The position numbers were made by a program, and so were the translations under genes. From NCBI GenBank assembly GCA_026936335.1, contig JAPMXV010000004.1, positions 248,001 through 312,000 on the forward strand: a stretch of 64,000 bases of DNA. The letters are read 5' to 3'. Below, one piece after another: positions 1-10,211 of the stretch; position 1 is the first letter of the stretch; each line of letters starts with the position of its first letter. Under the pieces are notes generated by a model. That model had not been told where the DNA came from, searched no databases, and saw only the letters and a program-made list of their open reading frames with translations. This DNA is from Mantamonas sphyraenae. Its lineage: Eukaryota; CRuMs; Mantamonadidae.

Positions 1-713
1 GATCCGGAGACGTCGCTGTCCTCAGTTTCCTCTTGTTGCTCTTGTGCTTCCTGATGCTCTTTGAGCTCTTGCATCATCTTGCGCTTGGCTCTCTTGCCCC
101 GTCCGCGAAGCATGGCCTTGCGCTTCATCTCTTCGTGCGCCTCCTCCGCCGCCTGCCTGTCCAGACGCTTCTTGCGTGCACTCTTGAACTGCAACGAATT
201 GCGGACGGCGTTGTGGCGGTTGTGGTAGCGCACATAGGCCGTAAAGTACTGGATCAGCGACACGAGAATCGCAGCCACCACTGCCACGCTGTACACACTG
301 TGCTGCGCCCCGTAATGGGCTGGATAGCGCGTGTCGTTCACACCAAACGACCAGTCCATGGGAAGGTCTTCGGGCTCCCGCCCATACGTGGACAGGTGGT
401 CGTACCGCCGACGCAGCGTCGGGTCGAGCAGGATGTCCTTGGCGTCGGCCAGGTCCCGAAACATGGCCGTGGCGCTCTTTGAGTTCTGCGCCTTGTCTGG
501 ATGGTGCAGCTTGGACTTTTTCCGGTACGCTCGCTTGATCACGTCTGGCGCCGCCTGTCTGCTGATCCCCAGCAACTCATACAGCGACTTGTGGTGCCGT
601 GTGTGGATCTCCATCAGTTTCCTGCTGTCCATGTGCGCCTCTGCGCCGCCTGCACACACACACACAACCACCAACAGGGCTACCAAGATCTTCCACGACG
701 ACAACGCAAGCAT
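1..713 (-). CDS. DNAJC25: DnaJ homolog subfamily C member 25-like, 3' end off the window
   Basis: Reading leftward from ATG 713 the frame stays open to the window edge, so the C-terminus is missing. Residues 1-26 form a cleavable signal peptide or ER anchor (hydrophobic ILVALLVVVCVCA core). A J domain follows with the diagnostic HPD tripeptide (LHHPDKAQ) and the helix-IV pattern LLDPTLRRRYDHL. Next comes one strong transmembrane helix (YSVAVVAAILVSLIQYF) and a highly basic K/R/E-rich tail. Signal peptide, J domain, single membrane span and charged tail is the DNAJC25 layout. In that family the J domain is expected to recruit Hsp70 at the ER membrane. A (TG)n run at about 653-666 lies inside the signal sequence but does not break the frame. 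A second in-frame ATG at 632 would give a form lacking the signal. Confidence 0.8.
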   Translation of the reverse strand, partial: MLALSSWKILVALLVVVCVCAGGAEAHMDSRKLMEIHTRHHKSLYELLGISRQAAPDVIKRAYRKKSKLHHPDKAQNSKSATAMFRDLADAKDILLDPTLRRRYDHLSTYGREPEDLPMDWSFGVNDTRYPAHYGAQHSVYSVAVVAAILVSLIQYFTAYVRYHNRHNAVRNSLQFKSARKKRLDRQAAEEAHEEMKRKAMLRGRGKRAKRKMMQELKEHQEAQEQQEETEDSDVSG

Positions 714-796
714 CTCGGGGCAATGGCGTGTGTGGATGGACTGGGGAAAGGGTGGTTGCTTTGGCGCAGTTGCCGAGTCACTCATTCATTTCGAAA

Positions 797-2753
797 TCAC
801 AACACGAGCATCATGCCACCAGCACTGTGCACAGGCTGCGACACTTCGTCCTCCTGCTCTTGTTCCTCCTCGCTTTGCTGCTGCTGCTGCTTCTGCTGTC
901 CGCCGTCCTGCTCGCCGTCGTCCTCCACGCTGAGCGGATCGTCCTCGCCAAAGGCCAGCTTAGTGGCCGGCTTGTCGCTGCTCATCAGGCGGCCCACCGT
1001 CTCCTCCAGGGCCATGGCGTTGTTCTCTGCCGCGTTCTCTGCGTCCATGCCGTTGGTGCTGAGGAAGGCCTTGGCCTTGTTCGGGCCAGAGCGGATTTCC
1101 ACAGCCACGTCGTTGTTCCTGTTCTCCTGCTGTGCCTGCGCCGACGGCTGCTTGCTCTTGGGCAACACACGCAGTGCACCCGTGCTCAGGCCTCCAAACA
1201 CCTTCTTCTGGCTGCCACCAGCCTGGGCAGCGCGCCTTGACTTGCGGATGGTTTCGCGCAGCGACGACGACGACGACGGCGTCTTGCTCTTGCGTGCACT
1301 CGATCCCACCTTGGCGCCTCCTGAGGCGCTCTTGGAGCTGGAACGCAGCGCCATCTTGATTTTCTGCATGCTGTCGGGCTTGACGTACAGGCCGGCGTAT
1401 GCCTGCAGGCTCTGCTGCTCGATGCTGCCACGCACGGCGTCCCACATACCGTCAAGGTGAAGCAGGGCACGTTTGCCAGCGGTACGAGTCACGCTCTCCT
1501 TGCCACACACCAGCGTGGCCAGACAGAGCACCAACGAGTGCACAAACTCTTCCTGGGCCTGGAGAGTGTCCACCACATGTGCGTTGCGACGCTGCGGAAG
1601 CACACTGAGGCAGTCCTGCATCAGCTGAGCCACACAGGCAACCACTTTGCTGTTGTTGTGTTCGCTCTCGTGAACCAGCGCCTGCAGCGCCTCCACGCTC
1701 GGATATCCCGTCACCAGCGAGTTCATGGCCTTCATGGCCTCGTCCCGGATGAACCGCTTGTCGTTGATGGCCCGCATCAGCAGAGGCGGAAGCACACGGT
1801 CCACAGCCACGTGCTCGCCCAGCTGCGTGCACACATCCTGGTAGCACAGAAGCGAGATCTTCACAATCGACGACCTCAGGCTCACCACAGTCGACTCCAG
1901 TGTTTCGCAAATGTGTGTGCTGCACAAACGGGCGTGGGTGGGTTCATGCAGAGTTAGCACCATTGGTTGTTGCTCGTGTGTGCTTGTGCGTTTTCTTCAG
2001 GCCGTGCCACTTGGTTGTTCGTTGGCCGCCCTTTTGCCGCTCGAATTCGTGATCGGCCGCAACTTACATGTCTTCGGCGCTCAGTGCGTCACCGTGGTGC
2101 ACCGCAAGGCGGCGAAAGTTGTTGATGGCCTTGAACTGTTTCGACCAATCTTCGTGCGAAGCGTAGCGCAACGCCAGCTGTGGGAGTGCATGCAGGGCGG
2201 GGCCAAGCTGTCAGCGAAAAATCCGTTGGTGGGCAAGATTCAAAAAGGGCGCGGAAAAACCTACTCGCAGCTCTTTGCTCGGGTTCTCCATGCTCTCCAG
2301 CTTGTCGCTGGCAATGTACTCCTCAGCAATAGTCACACTGGTTGCTTTCTTGGCCGACGACTTTGGTGTGGCTGTTGTGCGCTTGCTGCTGCGCGGCGTT
2401 TGGCGCGACGTGCGGCGCTTGCTAACCAAGGGCGTGTGCAGCCCCGACGCATGAGTCGACGACGACGATCCAATCGAGGACGACGACAGGGAAGGTGTTG
2501 TCGATGAGCCGTTCGATGACGACGACAAAGACGACGACGTGCCGCCTCCCATGCTGCTCCCCAGCACTCCGCTGCTGCGATCTGACGGCCGAAACGGCAC
2601 GCGGCGCTGCTTCAGCGGCTGCGGCGACGAATGTGTGCTCTCCTCCTCTCCCTCCAGCTCAAACTTGCGCTTTGGCTGGTTTTTGCTCGCCTGTCGCTTG
2701 CTCTTTCGTCGTGCACCTCCCGATGCAGCGCTGGCAAAGGCAAAAGACGACAT
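797..2753 (-). CDS. TOG-domain protein, TOGARAM/crescerin-like (3 exons)
   Basis: Three exons on the minus strand: 2753-2265, 2207-2068 and 1919-797, with GT-AG borders that keep phase, giving about 583 aa. Residues 1-160 are a Ser/Thr/Lys/Arg-rich disordered tail. A HEAT-repeat TOG domain starts in exon 2 (HEDWSKQFKAINNFRRLAVHH, cut here after about 20 residues) and continues in exon 3 with helices ending near residue 400. The rest is basic and low in complexity. TOG domains bind tubulin; the phrase pattern of the first helix resembles CLASP and TOGARAM (FAM179) proteins, the latter acting on axonemal microtubules. Only one TOG domain is visible, whereas animal TOGARAM proteins have several, so the subfamily is tentative. 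An upstream in-frame ATG exists, so the start is not certain. The gene is head-to-tail with the metallo-hydrolase at 2900. Confidence 0.65.
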
Positions 2754-2899
2754 GATGCGAATCGGCTGGCGTGTTTTGCTTGGCTCCGTCGCCGCCTGCA
2801 TTTCCCATCCCATCTCACTTTCCCCACTCCGTTCCCACATGCAATCCATTGTGGAACCATTGTTGCGCGCACTCTTTTGCAAAATACAGTACTGTAGCC

Positions 2900-4000
2900 T
2901 CACAGGCGAGCCTTGAGCTGCTTGTGTTGACGCAAGCGCTGGTTGCGCAAGGCCACACTGCAGTGCGACGGGATGAGATGCCAGCGCACGCCGTACTTCT
3001 CTTCCAGGGCTGTTTTTGCCTTCCACATTTGGTGGAGGCTGCCCAGCGTCTTCATGTAGCGCGTCCAGCTTGGAAAGATCAACGCGGCCAACCTCATCGG
3101 CGGCCGCAGCTCCTCCAGCGCCTTTGTGCTCCAGCACGCATCGGCCACAAACAGTGCACGATGTCGCACATCCGCCTGCTCTTCCGTGCTTTCCTCTCGA
3201 ATGTCCTCCATCTCCACACTCATGCCCAGGTGTCCGTGGGCGTGGCCACCCAGCCCCAGCAGCAGCATGGATCCGTCTCCAAACACATCGACAGCCCTCT
3301 GTCCTTCCAATGCACCGTGGCTCTCGTCCAGCTTTGTCGACACAAATGCAAACCCCTGTGGCAGCTGCATGCTGCCCCGTTTCCTCAGCAGCAGCTTGCC
3401 CTCCTCCAGATCCAATGGAAGCGCACGCTGTTCAAAATCTGTGGGCAGAAGCGAGTGCAAGAAGCCATTGCGCACCCGCCCTGCTCGACTGCAGTTCATC
3501 AGCTCTTCGTAGCCGGCTGCGTCAAAGATGAACTTGGCCCGCCGAAACTGGCGTAGGCCTGCGATGTGATCGGCGTGAAAGTGGGAAATGACCACAGCCA
3601 CGACTTGGGATGTATCCAAGCCCATTGCTTCCAACTGTTCGGCGGCAGAGTCGCCCGGCGCCACGTACGCAGGCGTCAACCACGCGTACAGGCTGCCACA
3701 CACCCAACACCCCACAGTGTCAGTACACGTGTCCAGCGCCCCCCTTCCCCCTTTCCTTCCTGTCCCTTTCCATCGACAAAAGCACCTTTCAGGGAACGTC
3801 CGCGTGGCGGTGTGGAACAGCGAAGAGTAGCCCGTGTCAAAGAGAACAACGCCTGCACTTGGGTGCCGCAAGACAGCAAACAGCGATGGGAAGCGCACAG
3901 AGGACCAGGATCCTCCTTCGATGGTGCTTCGCTCCACATGCGTGCAGTATCCTGCCTGCAGCACCTGCACATGCAACGCCACGCGGTCCGGCGATGACAT
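2900..4000 (-). CDS. Metallo-beta-lactamase-fold hydrolase (lactonase-like)
   Basis: About 366 aa from ATG 4000. It shows VVLFDTGY (the beta-strand/aspartate-Gly motif) and the zinc-binding HxHxDH signature as HFHADH, followed by further candidate ligands (GHAHGHLG and FVADA). This order matches the AiiA/AttM-type N-acyl-homoserine-lactonase branch of the superfamily, although substrates cannot be read from sequence. Between the DTGY motif and HFHADH lies a low-quality Gly/Arg/Cys-rich segment (about nt 3711-3805) bounded by GT and a GTGTGTGGCAG acceptor. It is in frame and stop-free, so it could be either coding or an in-frame intron. The start codon is 55 bp from the divergent VPS9 gene, which suggests a shared promoter. 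Confidence 0.7.
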   Translation of the reverse strand: MSSPDRVALHVQVLQAGYCTHVERSTIEGGSWSSVRFPSLFAVLRHPSAGVVLFDTGYSSLFHTATRTFPERCFCRWKGTGRKGGRGALDTCTDTVGCWVCGSLYAWLTPAYVAPGDSAAEQLEAMGLDTSQVVAVVISHFHADHIAGLRQFRRAKFIFDAAGYEELMNCSRAGRVRNGFLHSLLPTDFEQRALPLDLEEGKLLLRKRGSMQLPQGFAFVSTKLDESHGALEGQRAVDVFGDGSMLLLGLGGHAHGHLGMSVEMEDIREESTEEQADVRHRALFVADACWSTKALEELRPPMRLAALIFPSWTRYMKTLGSLHQMWKAKTALEEKYGVRWHLIPSHCSVALRNQRLRQHKQLKARL

Positions 4001-4055
4001 GGTCTTGCCCTTTCCTGCGCAAGGCACTCCACACCGCCACAGCGACACAGCGACC
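4001..4055. promoter_or_regulatory. Probable bidirectional promoter, MBL hydrolase / VPS9 gene
   Basis: These 55 bp separate the start codons of two diverging genes, so both core promoters and 5' UTRs must overlap here or extend into the opposite gene. No TATA box is evident. Function is inferred from layout only. Confidence 0.35.
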
Positions 4056-7009
4056 ATGTCTGAGAGCCGTGAGACGCTGGCTCAAACCATTGCCCTGCTC
4101 AAGGAGCTCAGCGCAAACACCATGGAACAGCTGAACCGAAGCATGGAGCTCAAGGAGCAACTGGAAGAACAGCGGCTCGAGGAGAGCAGCCAGCAGAGCA
4201 GCAGCCAGCATGGCAACAGCACAGCCGACTCCACTGCCGAGTCGGGCGCACAATCGTCCACGACATCAGACGCAAAGTCCCTCGCCGTGCGCAGGCTCGA
4301 GGCAAAGTCCTTGGCCCTCGACGCTTCCATCAACCTGGAGACACTCAAGTTCGGGCTTGTGGAAGAACACGTGGCCACCCTGGCCAATCTGGGCGACTTG
4401 GACACCATGGAGACGCCCGAAAAGATGCGCTTGAAGACCTTTCTTGTGTCCCTCAACACAAACAAGGACGTGCAGGCCCTGTACGAGGCCCAGGTTGCCG
4501 CCCAGTCGGCTGTGATGGATCTCGAAACTGGCAGCCTTTCCGACGACCTCGCCTCCCCGTCCTCCTCCTCCTCCTCCTCTTCCTCCCCGTCCATCAACGA
4601 GGCCATGAGCATGCGTGTCAAGAGGCAGCGTGACCAGCAGATGCGCAACTTGGGCAAGCTGCGCCGTCAGGTATGTCTCCTCCACGCCTGTGCCAAGGGA
4701 GGGTCATTCCCATCCGCCAGAAGCGCTGCCAAGACTTGCTCGGCATTCCACCTCTCGCCCTCTGCCTCGTTGCAGCTCATTCAAACCACTGCCCCTCCCG
4801 CCTTGCAGTGCATCGCCTGCTGACACACACCATACACCCTCCCTGCACCCCCCCTCCTTGGAACACTCGGCCACCCTATCCACAGCTCGGCTCCGTGCTC
4901 AACAACCAGCGATCCCAGTCCTACGTGGAGGAACTGATCCGCGACACACAATCCGAAGAGTTCCAGGACATTGCTCGCTTCCTGAATGCGTTTTACAGCG
5001 ACGCAACGCCGTCCAAGCCCGACGACGTGCGCGAGTTTATCGAAGACACCAGCGCGCGCATCTACCACAAGTACCACCACTTGGGCTCGGACCTGGGAGG
5101 CGAGAGCCGCCGCCTGCGCAATCTCAGCGTGTTTGCCCAAAACGACGGCGACGAGGAGGAGATGGAGATCAACAACATTCAGATCGCCCTCGAGAACTAC
5201 ATCTTTCCGCAGATCTACAGCAAGTGTGTGGAGCTGGTCAAAGATGACCGTCGTGATCGCCTGCTTGCTGACCAGTGCCAGGCCTTTGCCACGGTGACCC
5301 AGGAACAGATGCGCATCCCGAAAAAGGTGCGCAGCAAGGAGATTGTCCCGTTTGCCATGCCCATTGCCGTCCTCCGCTCCACATACTTCAGCATGACCCC
5401 CACCAAGATGCTCTACAGCATCCTCAACGCTGCACAGAGTGTCATGAATACCGTGGCCGAGCAGAGCGGCGGCAAGGCCGTGGTCGGTGGCGACGAGTTT
5501 ATGGACCTGTGGATCTTTGTCACCCTCAAGGCACACCCCAAGAACCTGGCCACAATGATCAATTTCATCAGTCAGTACGGCCTCACAGCTCTCATGACCT
5601 CCGAGCTGGGGTACTACTTCACCTGCCTCGAGCTGGCAAGCAACTTCATTGCCGAACTCAGCGAGGACAAGCTGGTTGAGCTGGAAAACGACGTTGCCAC
5701 ACGCAAGCTGTGTGTCGTCGAACGCCACAAGTACCTGCAGCTGGCCGCCAAGGAACCCTATCTCGACCTTGTCGACGAGCACGCCACGCTCAAGGGCTAC
5801 CGCATCCACGTCGTCACCGACTGGATGTGGAACCCGTCCCGCTTCTACACCACCCTCGTGGAGCACACGGGCAACGACGACGACGAGGTGGCCGTCGCTG
5901 TGCTCCAGGTCAGCCGAAACACGACACGCAGGCAGCGCCAATTCCTCAGCGATCTCTTGTTTGAGCCGCGCAACCCTGCCTTGCAAAGCGTGGACACAGA
6001 ACATGGCGCCCTCCTCGTGTGTGACATGGACAAGCTGTCCACCATGCTCGAATCAGCCACAGCCGAAGACGTCGCTGCCGTAGGCGTCCCCGAAGGCACA
6101 TTTGCAGCCGCAGATACCATCAAGTCGCTCAACAGCGTCGTGGCCATCGGACACCGCGACTTTGACGAGGTCCACGACACCATTGCTCTCTTTCTGACCC
6201 TGCAGCGCCTGGGCTGCACCGCGCTGCACGACGACGATGGCCTCACGGCTCTCGACGTCACCCTCACTCCGGCTCACATGCACAGCTTCCTCGCCACCTA
6301 TCTGGGCCAGCCAGCATCGGGGCAGGAGCAAGGACAGACAGAGGACAAGAAGGAGGGCGATTCGCTGGACGCCGACCAGCTCGAATTCCTCTCTGAAACC
6401 GTGCTTCAGTTTGTCACGGGCCTGCAGATCATGCTGCGCCACCTCCACTACTACCCATTCTTTGCAGAGACCACCGGCAGCTATGACGACCTCACTCGCA
6501 ACGCCGTCTCTCTGTTCCAAACCGATCTGGCAAAGCACAGCGATGCCTGGGCCGCGGCTGCTGCCCGTCAGCAAGACCGCATCGCCCAGCGCCAGGCCAA
6601 GGGTTACACTCCAGGGCACGCCGCCGAGGAGAAGCTGACCAAGAAGCAGCAACCGTCTAGCGATAGCAGCAACAGCAACAGCAGCACTGCAGGCGATGCC
6701 GCTGACGCTGCTGGGGAGACCACAGACACGTCGTGGGCCTCGGGAATGATGACTGCTGAGTTGTACCAGGCACTGTTGGACCGCTTCGGCTTCCTGCAGC
6801 GCCAGCTGGACCTGTGCGGGTATGCAGCCAGCAGCCTTCCGCTTATGGAGCCCCAGCTGCTCACCGCAGTCATCCAGGAGTTTCAGAACGACAGCTTGCT
6901 GATGTTTGCAGACGGCACGGCGGGTGCAAAGACCATGAAGGAGCTGGAAGAGGTGTTGGAGGAGAATGACAGCAGCAGCGGCGGCGAAACATCAACCTCA
7001 GCCTCCTGA
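4056..7009 (+). CDS. VPS9-domain protein (Rab5-family GEF candidate), 2 exons
   Basis: Exon 1 is 4056-4670 and exon 2 is 4886-7009, joined in phase 0 over a 215-nt intron, giving 912 aa. Residues 1-200 contain a short coiled coil (QLNRSMELKEQLEEQ) and Ser-rich stretches. The VPS9 domain is at about 330-470: it opens with a helical bundle (YIFPQIYSKCVEL) and continues with PTKMLYSILNAAQSVMN, GGDEFMDLWIFVTLKAHP and the diagnostic TSELGYYFTCLELASNFI. VPS9 domains catalyse GDP release from Rab5/Rab21 GTPases on endosomes. The acidic residue that acts in Rabex-5 (GADD-like position) is kept as GGDE. The C-terminal 440 residues match nothing I recognise. The stop lies 12 bp inside the end of the convergent SS18-like reading frame. 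An AATAAA at 7073-7078 is a possible polyadenylation signal. Confidence 0.8.
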
Positions 7010-8042
7010 GTTGGACGTGCCGTTCGTCTGCCCGCTCGTCTCTGCACCACAGTTCTTCGCATACGTCGCCTCAATAAACTTGCGCCTGTTTTGCGAAATC
7101 TCGGTGTTGTTCTTGCGATAGTAGGGCAGGTACAGCAGCTGGAACTGCGAAGGATCCTCCACCGGCGCCTGCAAGTCGTCCATGAGCGAGCGCAGTGCTC
7201 GCTGCTTGACCCGTGTCATGGTAAGCACTTCTTCGTCGTCATCATCATCATCATCATCGTCGCCCTCGTCATCGTCATCGTCATCGTCATCGTCGTCGTC
7301 CTCGTCGTCCTCGTCGTCGTCCTCCTCCCCTTCCTCCCTCCTCCTCCTCCCCCTCCCCTGCGTCCTCGTTCACGGGGCGTCTTCGCTTGCTACCCAACAA
7401 CACGCCCAGGTCGTTGTCATCTGTTTCGCCGTCGTCGGCATCGCCCAGCGCCTCACGACGGGCCTGTTCGTGTGCTGCGTGTGCCTCTGCGTCGTACAGC
7501 GGTCGCTGTACGCTGAGCATTGTCTCGTCCATGGGAAGGTCAAATTCCATGTCTCTGCTCTCGTGGTCTGCGCTCTCGCGGTCTGCATCCACCTCTGTGG
7601 AGGTGAAAAAGCCCACCGCCGCCGAGTTGTCAGCCACCTCGCCCAGCGTCATCACACGCTGTTCCAGCATCTGTGCGTACGCCACGCTGTCCTCCAGATT
7701 GCCTCCGTTGAGAGCACGGTGCATCAGATGCAGCATCAGGTTTGTTTCGTGCAGATACTTGTCAATGTGTTCCTTGTGAAGCTGCGCAACGGGCGGCAGT
7801 GGCGCAGGCAGCGACGGACGAGGATGATCCGCTTCAGCCGACGCCGACGCAGTGGTTGACGACGAAGACGACGAAGAAGAAGACGAAGACGAGGCTGACG
7901 ACGACGACGAAGACGAAGACGTGCCATGCCGTCCTTGCCGTTCCTCGCCACCCACTACGGCCTGGTTCACCGTACGCTCCGAAAACGTGTGGCCGTCGCT
8001 GGTTTCGGCCAGAACAAACTGGAGCGCTGGACGACTGTTCAT
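6998..8042 (-). CDS. SS18/SSXT (SNH)-domain protein; frame change in acidic tract
   Basis: ATG 8042. After a long Ser run comes an SNH domain, HKEHIDKYLHETNLMLHLMH to LGEVAD (about residues 85-135). It aligns by eye with the N-terminal domain of human SS18 and plant AN3/GIF (I-x-K-x-L-x-x-N ... L-x-x-x-x-x-L-x-x-x-A-D). SS18 is a subunit of SWI/SNF (BAF) remodelling complexes. A basic SKRRRP patch could be a nuclear signal. The frame then runs into a purine-only Glu/Gly/Asp repeat and stops at 7287. A second open frame, shifted by one base, continues the Asp run and encodes about 75 more residues to a stop at 6998 (LLYLPYYRKNNTEISQNRR region). An indel in the repeat is the simplest explanation; no normal-sized intron fits. 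Membership of the tail in this gene is inferred. Confidence 0.6.
7229..7345. repeat. Purine-strand low-complexity tract (GAC/GAT/GAG)n
   Basis: About 115 bp of trinucleotide-rich sequence, with GAC, GAT and GAG on the minus strand. It encodes an Asp/Glu run in the SS18-like gene. The frame of that gene changes within it, so it is a likely site of length error or polymorphism. Confidence 0.75.
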
Positions 8043-8165
8043 TGTTGGGGCCACGCGCGCAGCCGACAATCCACATGCACACGTGCAGGCAGTGGCAAAA
8101 TGCCCCTTGCTGCTGCCTCGTACTCCCACACCGTGCCTGCTGGCACCCCCCCTCCCACGTTCGCC

Positions 8166-8471
8166 TCACTTCTTCGGCGGCTTTGGCTTTGTGCGGTTGG
8201 CAAACAGGAAGAAGCACACCAGCAGGGCGCCATACAACGCCATTTTGCCGGTCACCTTGGGCATGCTGGCCGATACCGTCTTCAGCAGCGCCTGCAGCCA
8301 TCCACGCACTGGTTCTGGAAGGATCGAGATTGCCCATGCCACCGCGGCCATCACCGCCCCTCCCGACTTGACCACCTCCTTTGAGCTGCTTTCCTTCTTC
8401 TCCTCCACAGCCCCGTCTGCCTTGCTTGCCTCGCTCGCACTGCTTTTGTCGTCACTGGACACCTGGGACAT
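8166..8471 (-). CDS. Small tail-anchored membrane protein, unrecognised
   Basis: 101 aa, single exon. An acidic/Ser/Lys-rich soluble N-terminus (1-38) is followed by an Ala-rich amphipathic helix and then one clear transmembrane segment near the C-terminus (MALYGALLVCFFLFA). It ends with a basic tail rich in Lys and Pro. The layout is that of a tail-anchored protein of the ER or outer mitochondrial membrane. I do not recognise a family. It is head-to-head with the TPR-thioredoxin gene at 51 bp. The clean membrane helix and this spacing support a real gene. Confidence 0.6.
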   Translation of the reverse strand: MSQVSSDDKSSASEASKADGAVEEKKESSSKEVVKSGGAVMAAVAWAISILPEPVRGWLQALLKTVSASMPKVTGKMALYGALLVCFFLFANRTKPKPPKK

Positions 8472-8522
8472 CTGGTTTCAAGCTGGCCACGCAGGTGCGC
8501 CAGCCTCACCAACCGTACAACG

Positions 8523-10208
8523 ATGTCCACCAACGACAAGGCCGTGTCCTTCAAGAACCAAGCCAACGAACAGTACAAAGCCGGCAAGTACAGCGAAGCC
8601 GTCACTCTGTACCAGCAGGCCATTGGTAGGACACGCCGACTTCCGCCGCCCTCGCCGTCCGGACACCCAGCCGCCGTTTCCTTTTTCCGCCGCGCCACAC
8701 AGCACACTGACCCTCTCCACGGGCACCCAAAAACCCGGTTCCCCTCTTTTGTCTCTGTGTGTGTTGCAGACGCCGATCCGTCCTGGGCCACTGTATATTC
8801 CAACAAGGCCGCTGCCCTGGTCATGCTCCATCGCTACACGGAAGCCATCGAGGCCTGCCAGCAGAGCCTGGAGCTGGAACCCGGCGCCGTCAAGGTGCTT
8901 GTGCGCCTTGCCAAATGCCACATGCACTCTCTCGACCTCCAATCTGCACACTCCGTCCTCACCTCCGCCGAGGAGGCTGACAACACCAATGCCTCCGTGA
9001 CCGAGACTCGCGCCACCCTGGACGCCCTCCAAGCTGCCCTCAAGTCCCCCATGGCCACCATTCTTGATGCACAGAACATGGATGCAGACGCCATGCAACA
9101 GGAGGACACGGGTGCCTATCTCGTCGTGCCAGCCGCTCTCGTCACCATTTGGAAGCCGCGCACCCTTTCCGGTTCCCAGCTGCTCGAGGTCACCCAGCAA
9201 CTGCAAGAGGCACACCAGACTGCTCCCGACGGCGTTCTTCTGCGCCTCCTTCTTGCACGCGCACACATCGCACAGGGGCTGTATGATCCGGCCTACGACC
9301 TCATCCGTTCCCTTGTCGAACCTGCAATCGATGCACATGCCGAGCACAGGTTGCACATTGCCTTTGTCGCCGCCCACGCCTGCTTCCTCAACAAGATCGA
9401 GGATGCCACGCCTTACACAGAGATGCTCCTGCACGACGACCAGGCCCTCGGTGTCGCCCAGGAGCTGCAGGACCACCTCGACTCTCTCGTGGCCATCAAG
9501 AAGCAAGCCAACGACTCCTTCCGAGACCACGACCTCGACGCTGCCATTGCCAAGTATTCCGACTTTCTCAACGCCCAGCTCAATGCCATCATCCTCTCCA
9601 ACCGCGCCCTGTGCTACATCATGCAAAAGGAGTTTGACGTTGCCATTGAGGACCTGGACCAGTCCCTCCGTGTCAACCCTCACTTTCTCAAGTCTCTCCT
9701 CCGCCGTGGCGAGGCCTACGAAGCCCTCGGCGACTACCAGCACGCCGCTGCAGACTACAACGCCGTCCTCGCCCACAAGGGCAAGGAGTACGCCGCCTTC
9801 CACCCGTCTGCCCGTCAGCACTCCTTCCTTATGGCCAAGAAGCAGCGCCAGGACAACGGTGCAAACGTACGCGACGTCTCTGCCCTCAAGGGTGTCCATG
9901 AAATTGACGACGAGGACGATCTGCAGGAGATTGTCGACAACGCAGACGGCCTCGTCGTCATCGACTTTTCCGCCTCCTGGTGTGGGCCCTGCAAAGCCAT
10001 TGCCCCCGTCTACCATGAGCTTGCCGACCAGCTCAATGGCAAGGCTGCTTTTCTCAAGGTCGATGGCGACGAGGAGCCTGAAGTCACCGCCAAATACCGC
10101 GTCCGCGCCTTTCCCACCTTTGTCTTTATCAAGTACGGCCAAGAGGTTGCCCGCTTCAGCGGCGCAGACACACAGCAGCTCTATCGCCTCGTGCAGCAAC
10201 ACATGTGA
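8523..10208 (+). CDS. TPR protein with C-terminal thioredoxin domain, 2 exons
   Basis: Exon 1 is 8523-8625 and exon 2 is 8770-10208. The 144-nt intron is a multiple of three and stop-free but has clean GTAGGA and TTGCAG borders, and removing it repairs the first TPR (about 513 aa). TPR units occupy about 1-110, with a second block at about 320-410 (ANDSFRDHDLDAAIAKY and onwards), in the two-cluster arrangement of DNAJC7/TTC-type co-chaperones. A thioredoxin fold closes the protein with the intact redox motif WCGPCK, cis-proline segment AFPTF, and a final helix ending at the C-terminus. Plant TTL proteins and animal TXNDC proteins join these modules, but usually with a degenerate active site; here both cysteines remain. 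A role in Hsp70/90-linked redox or folding is inferred. The stop is 3 bp from the stop of the convergent giant gene. Confidence 0.85.
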   Translation: MSTNDKAVSFKNQANEQYKAGKYSEAVTLYQQAIGRTRRLPPPSPSGHPAAVSFFRRATQHTDPLHGHPKTRFPSFVSVCVADADPSWATVYSNKAAALVMLHRYTEAIEACQQSLELEPGAVKVLVRLAKCHMHSLDLQSAHSVLTSAEEADNTNASVTETRATLDALQAALKSPMATILDAQNMDADAMQQEDTGAYLVVPAALVTIWKPRTLSGSQLLEVTQQLQEAHQTAPDGVLLRLLLARAHIAQGLYDPAYDLIRSLVEPAIDAHAEHRLHIAFVAAHACFLNKIEDATPYTEMLLHDDQALGVAQELQDHLDSLVAIKKQANDSFRDHDLDAAIAKYSDFLNAQLNAIILSNRALCYIMQKEFDVAIEDLDQSLRVNPHFLKSLLRRGEAYEALGDYQHAAADYNAVLAHKGKEYAAFHPSARQHSFLMAKKQRQDNGANVRDVSALKGVHEIDDEDDLQEIVDNADGLVVIDFSASWCGPCKAIAPVYHELADQLNGKAAFLKVDGDEEPEVTAKYRVRAFPTFVFIKYGQEVARFSGADTQQLYRLVQQHM

Positions 10209-10211
10209 CCC

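Noticed and set aside
653-666. Apparent frameshift at a (TG)n run in the DNAJC25-like signal peptide
   Set aside because: A careful recount shows ATG 713 and the J-domain ATG 632 are 81 bases apart and in the same frame; the gene is intact up to the window edge.
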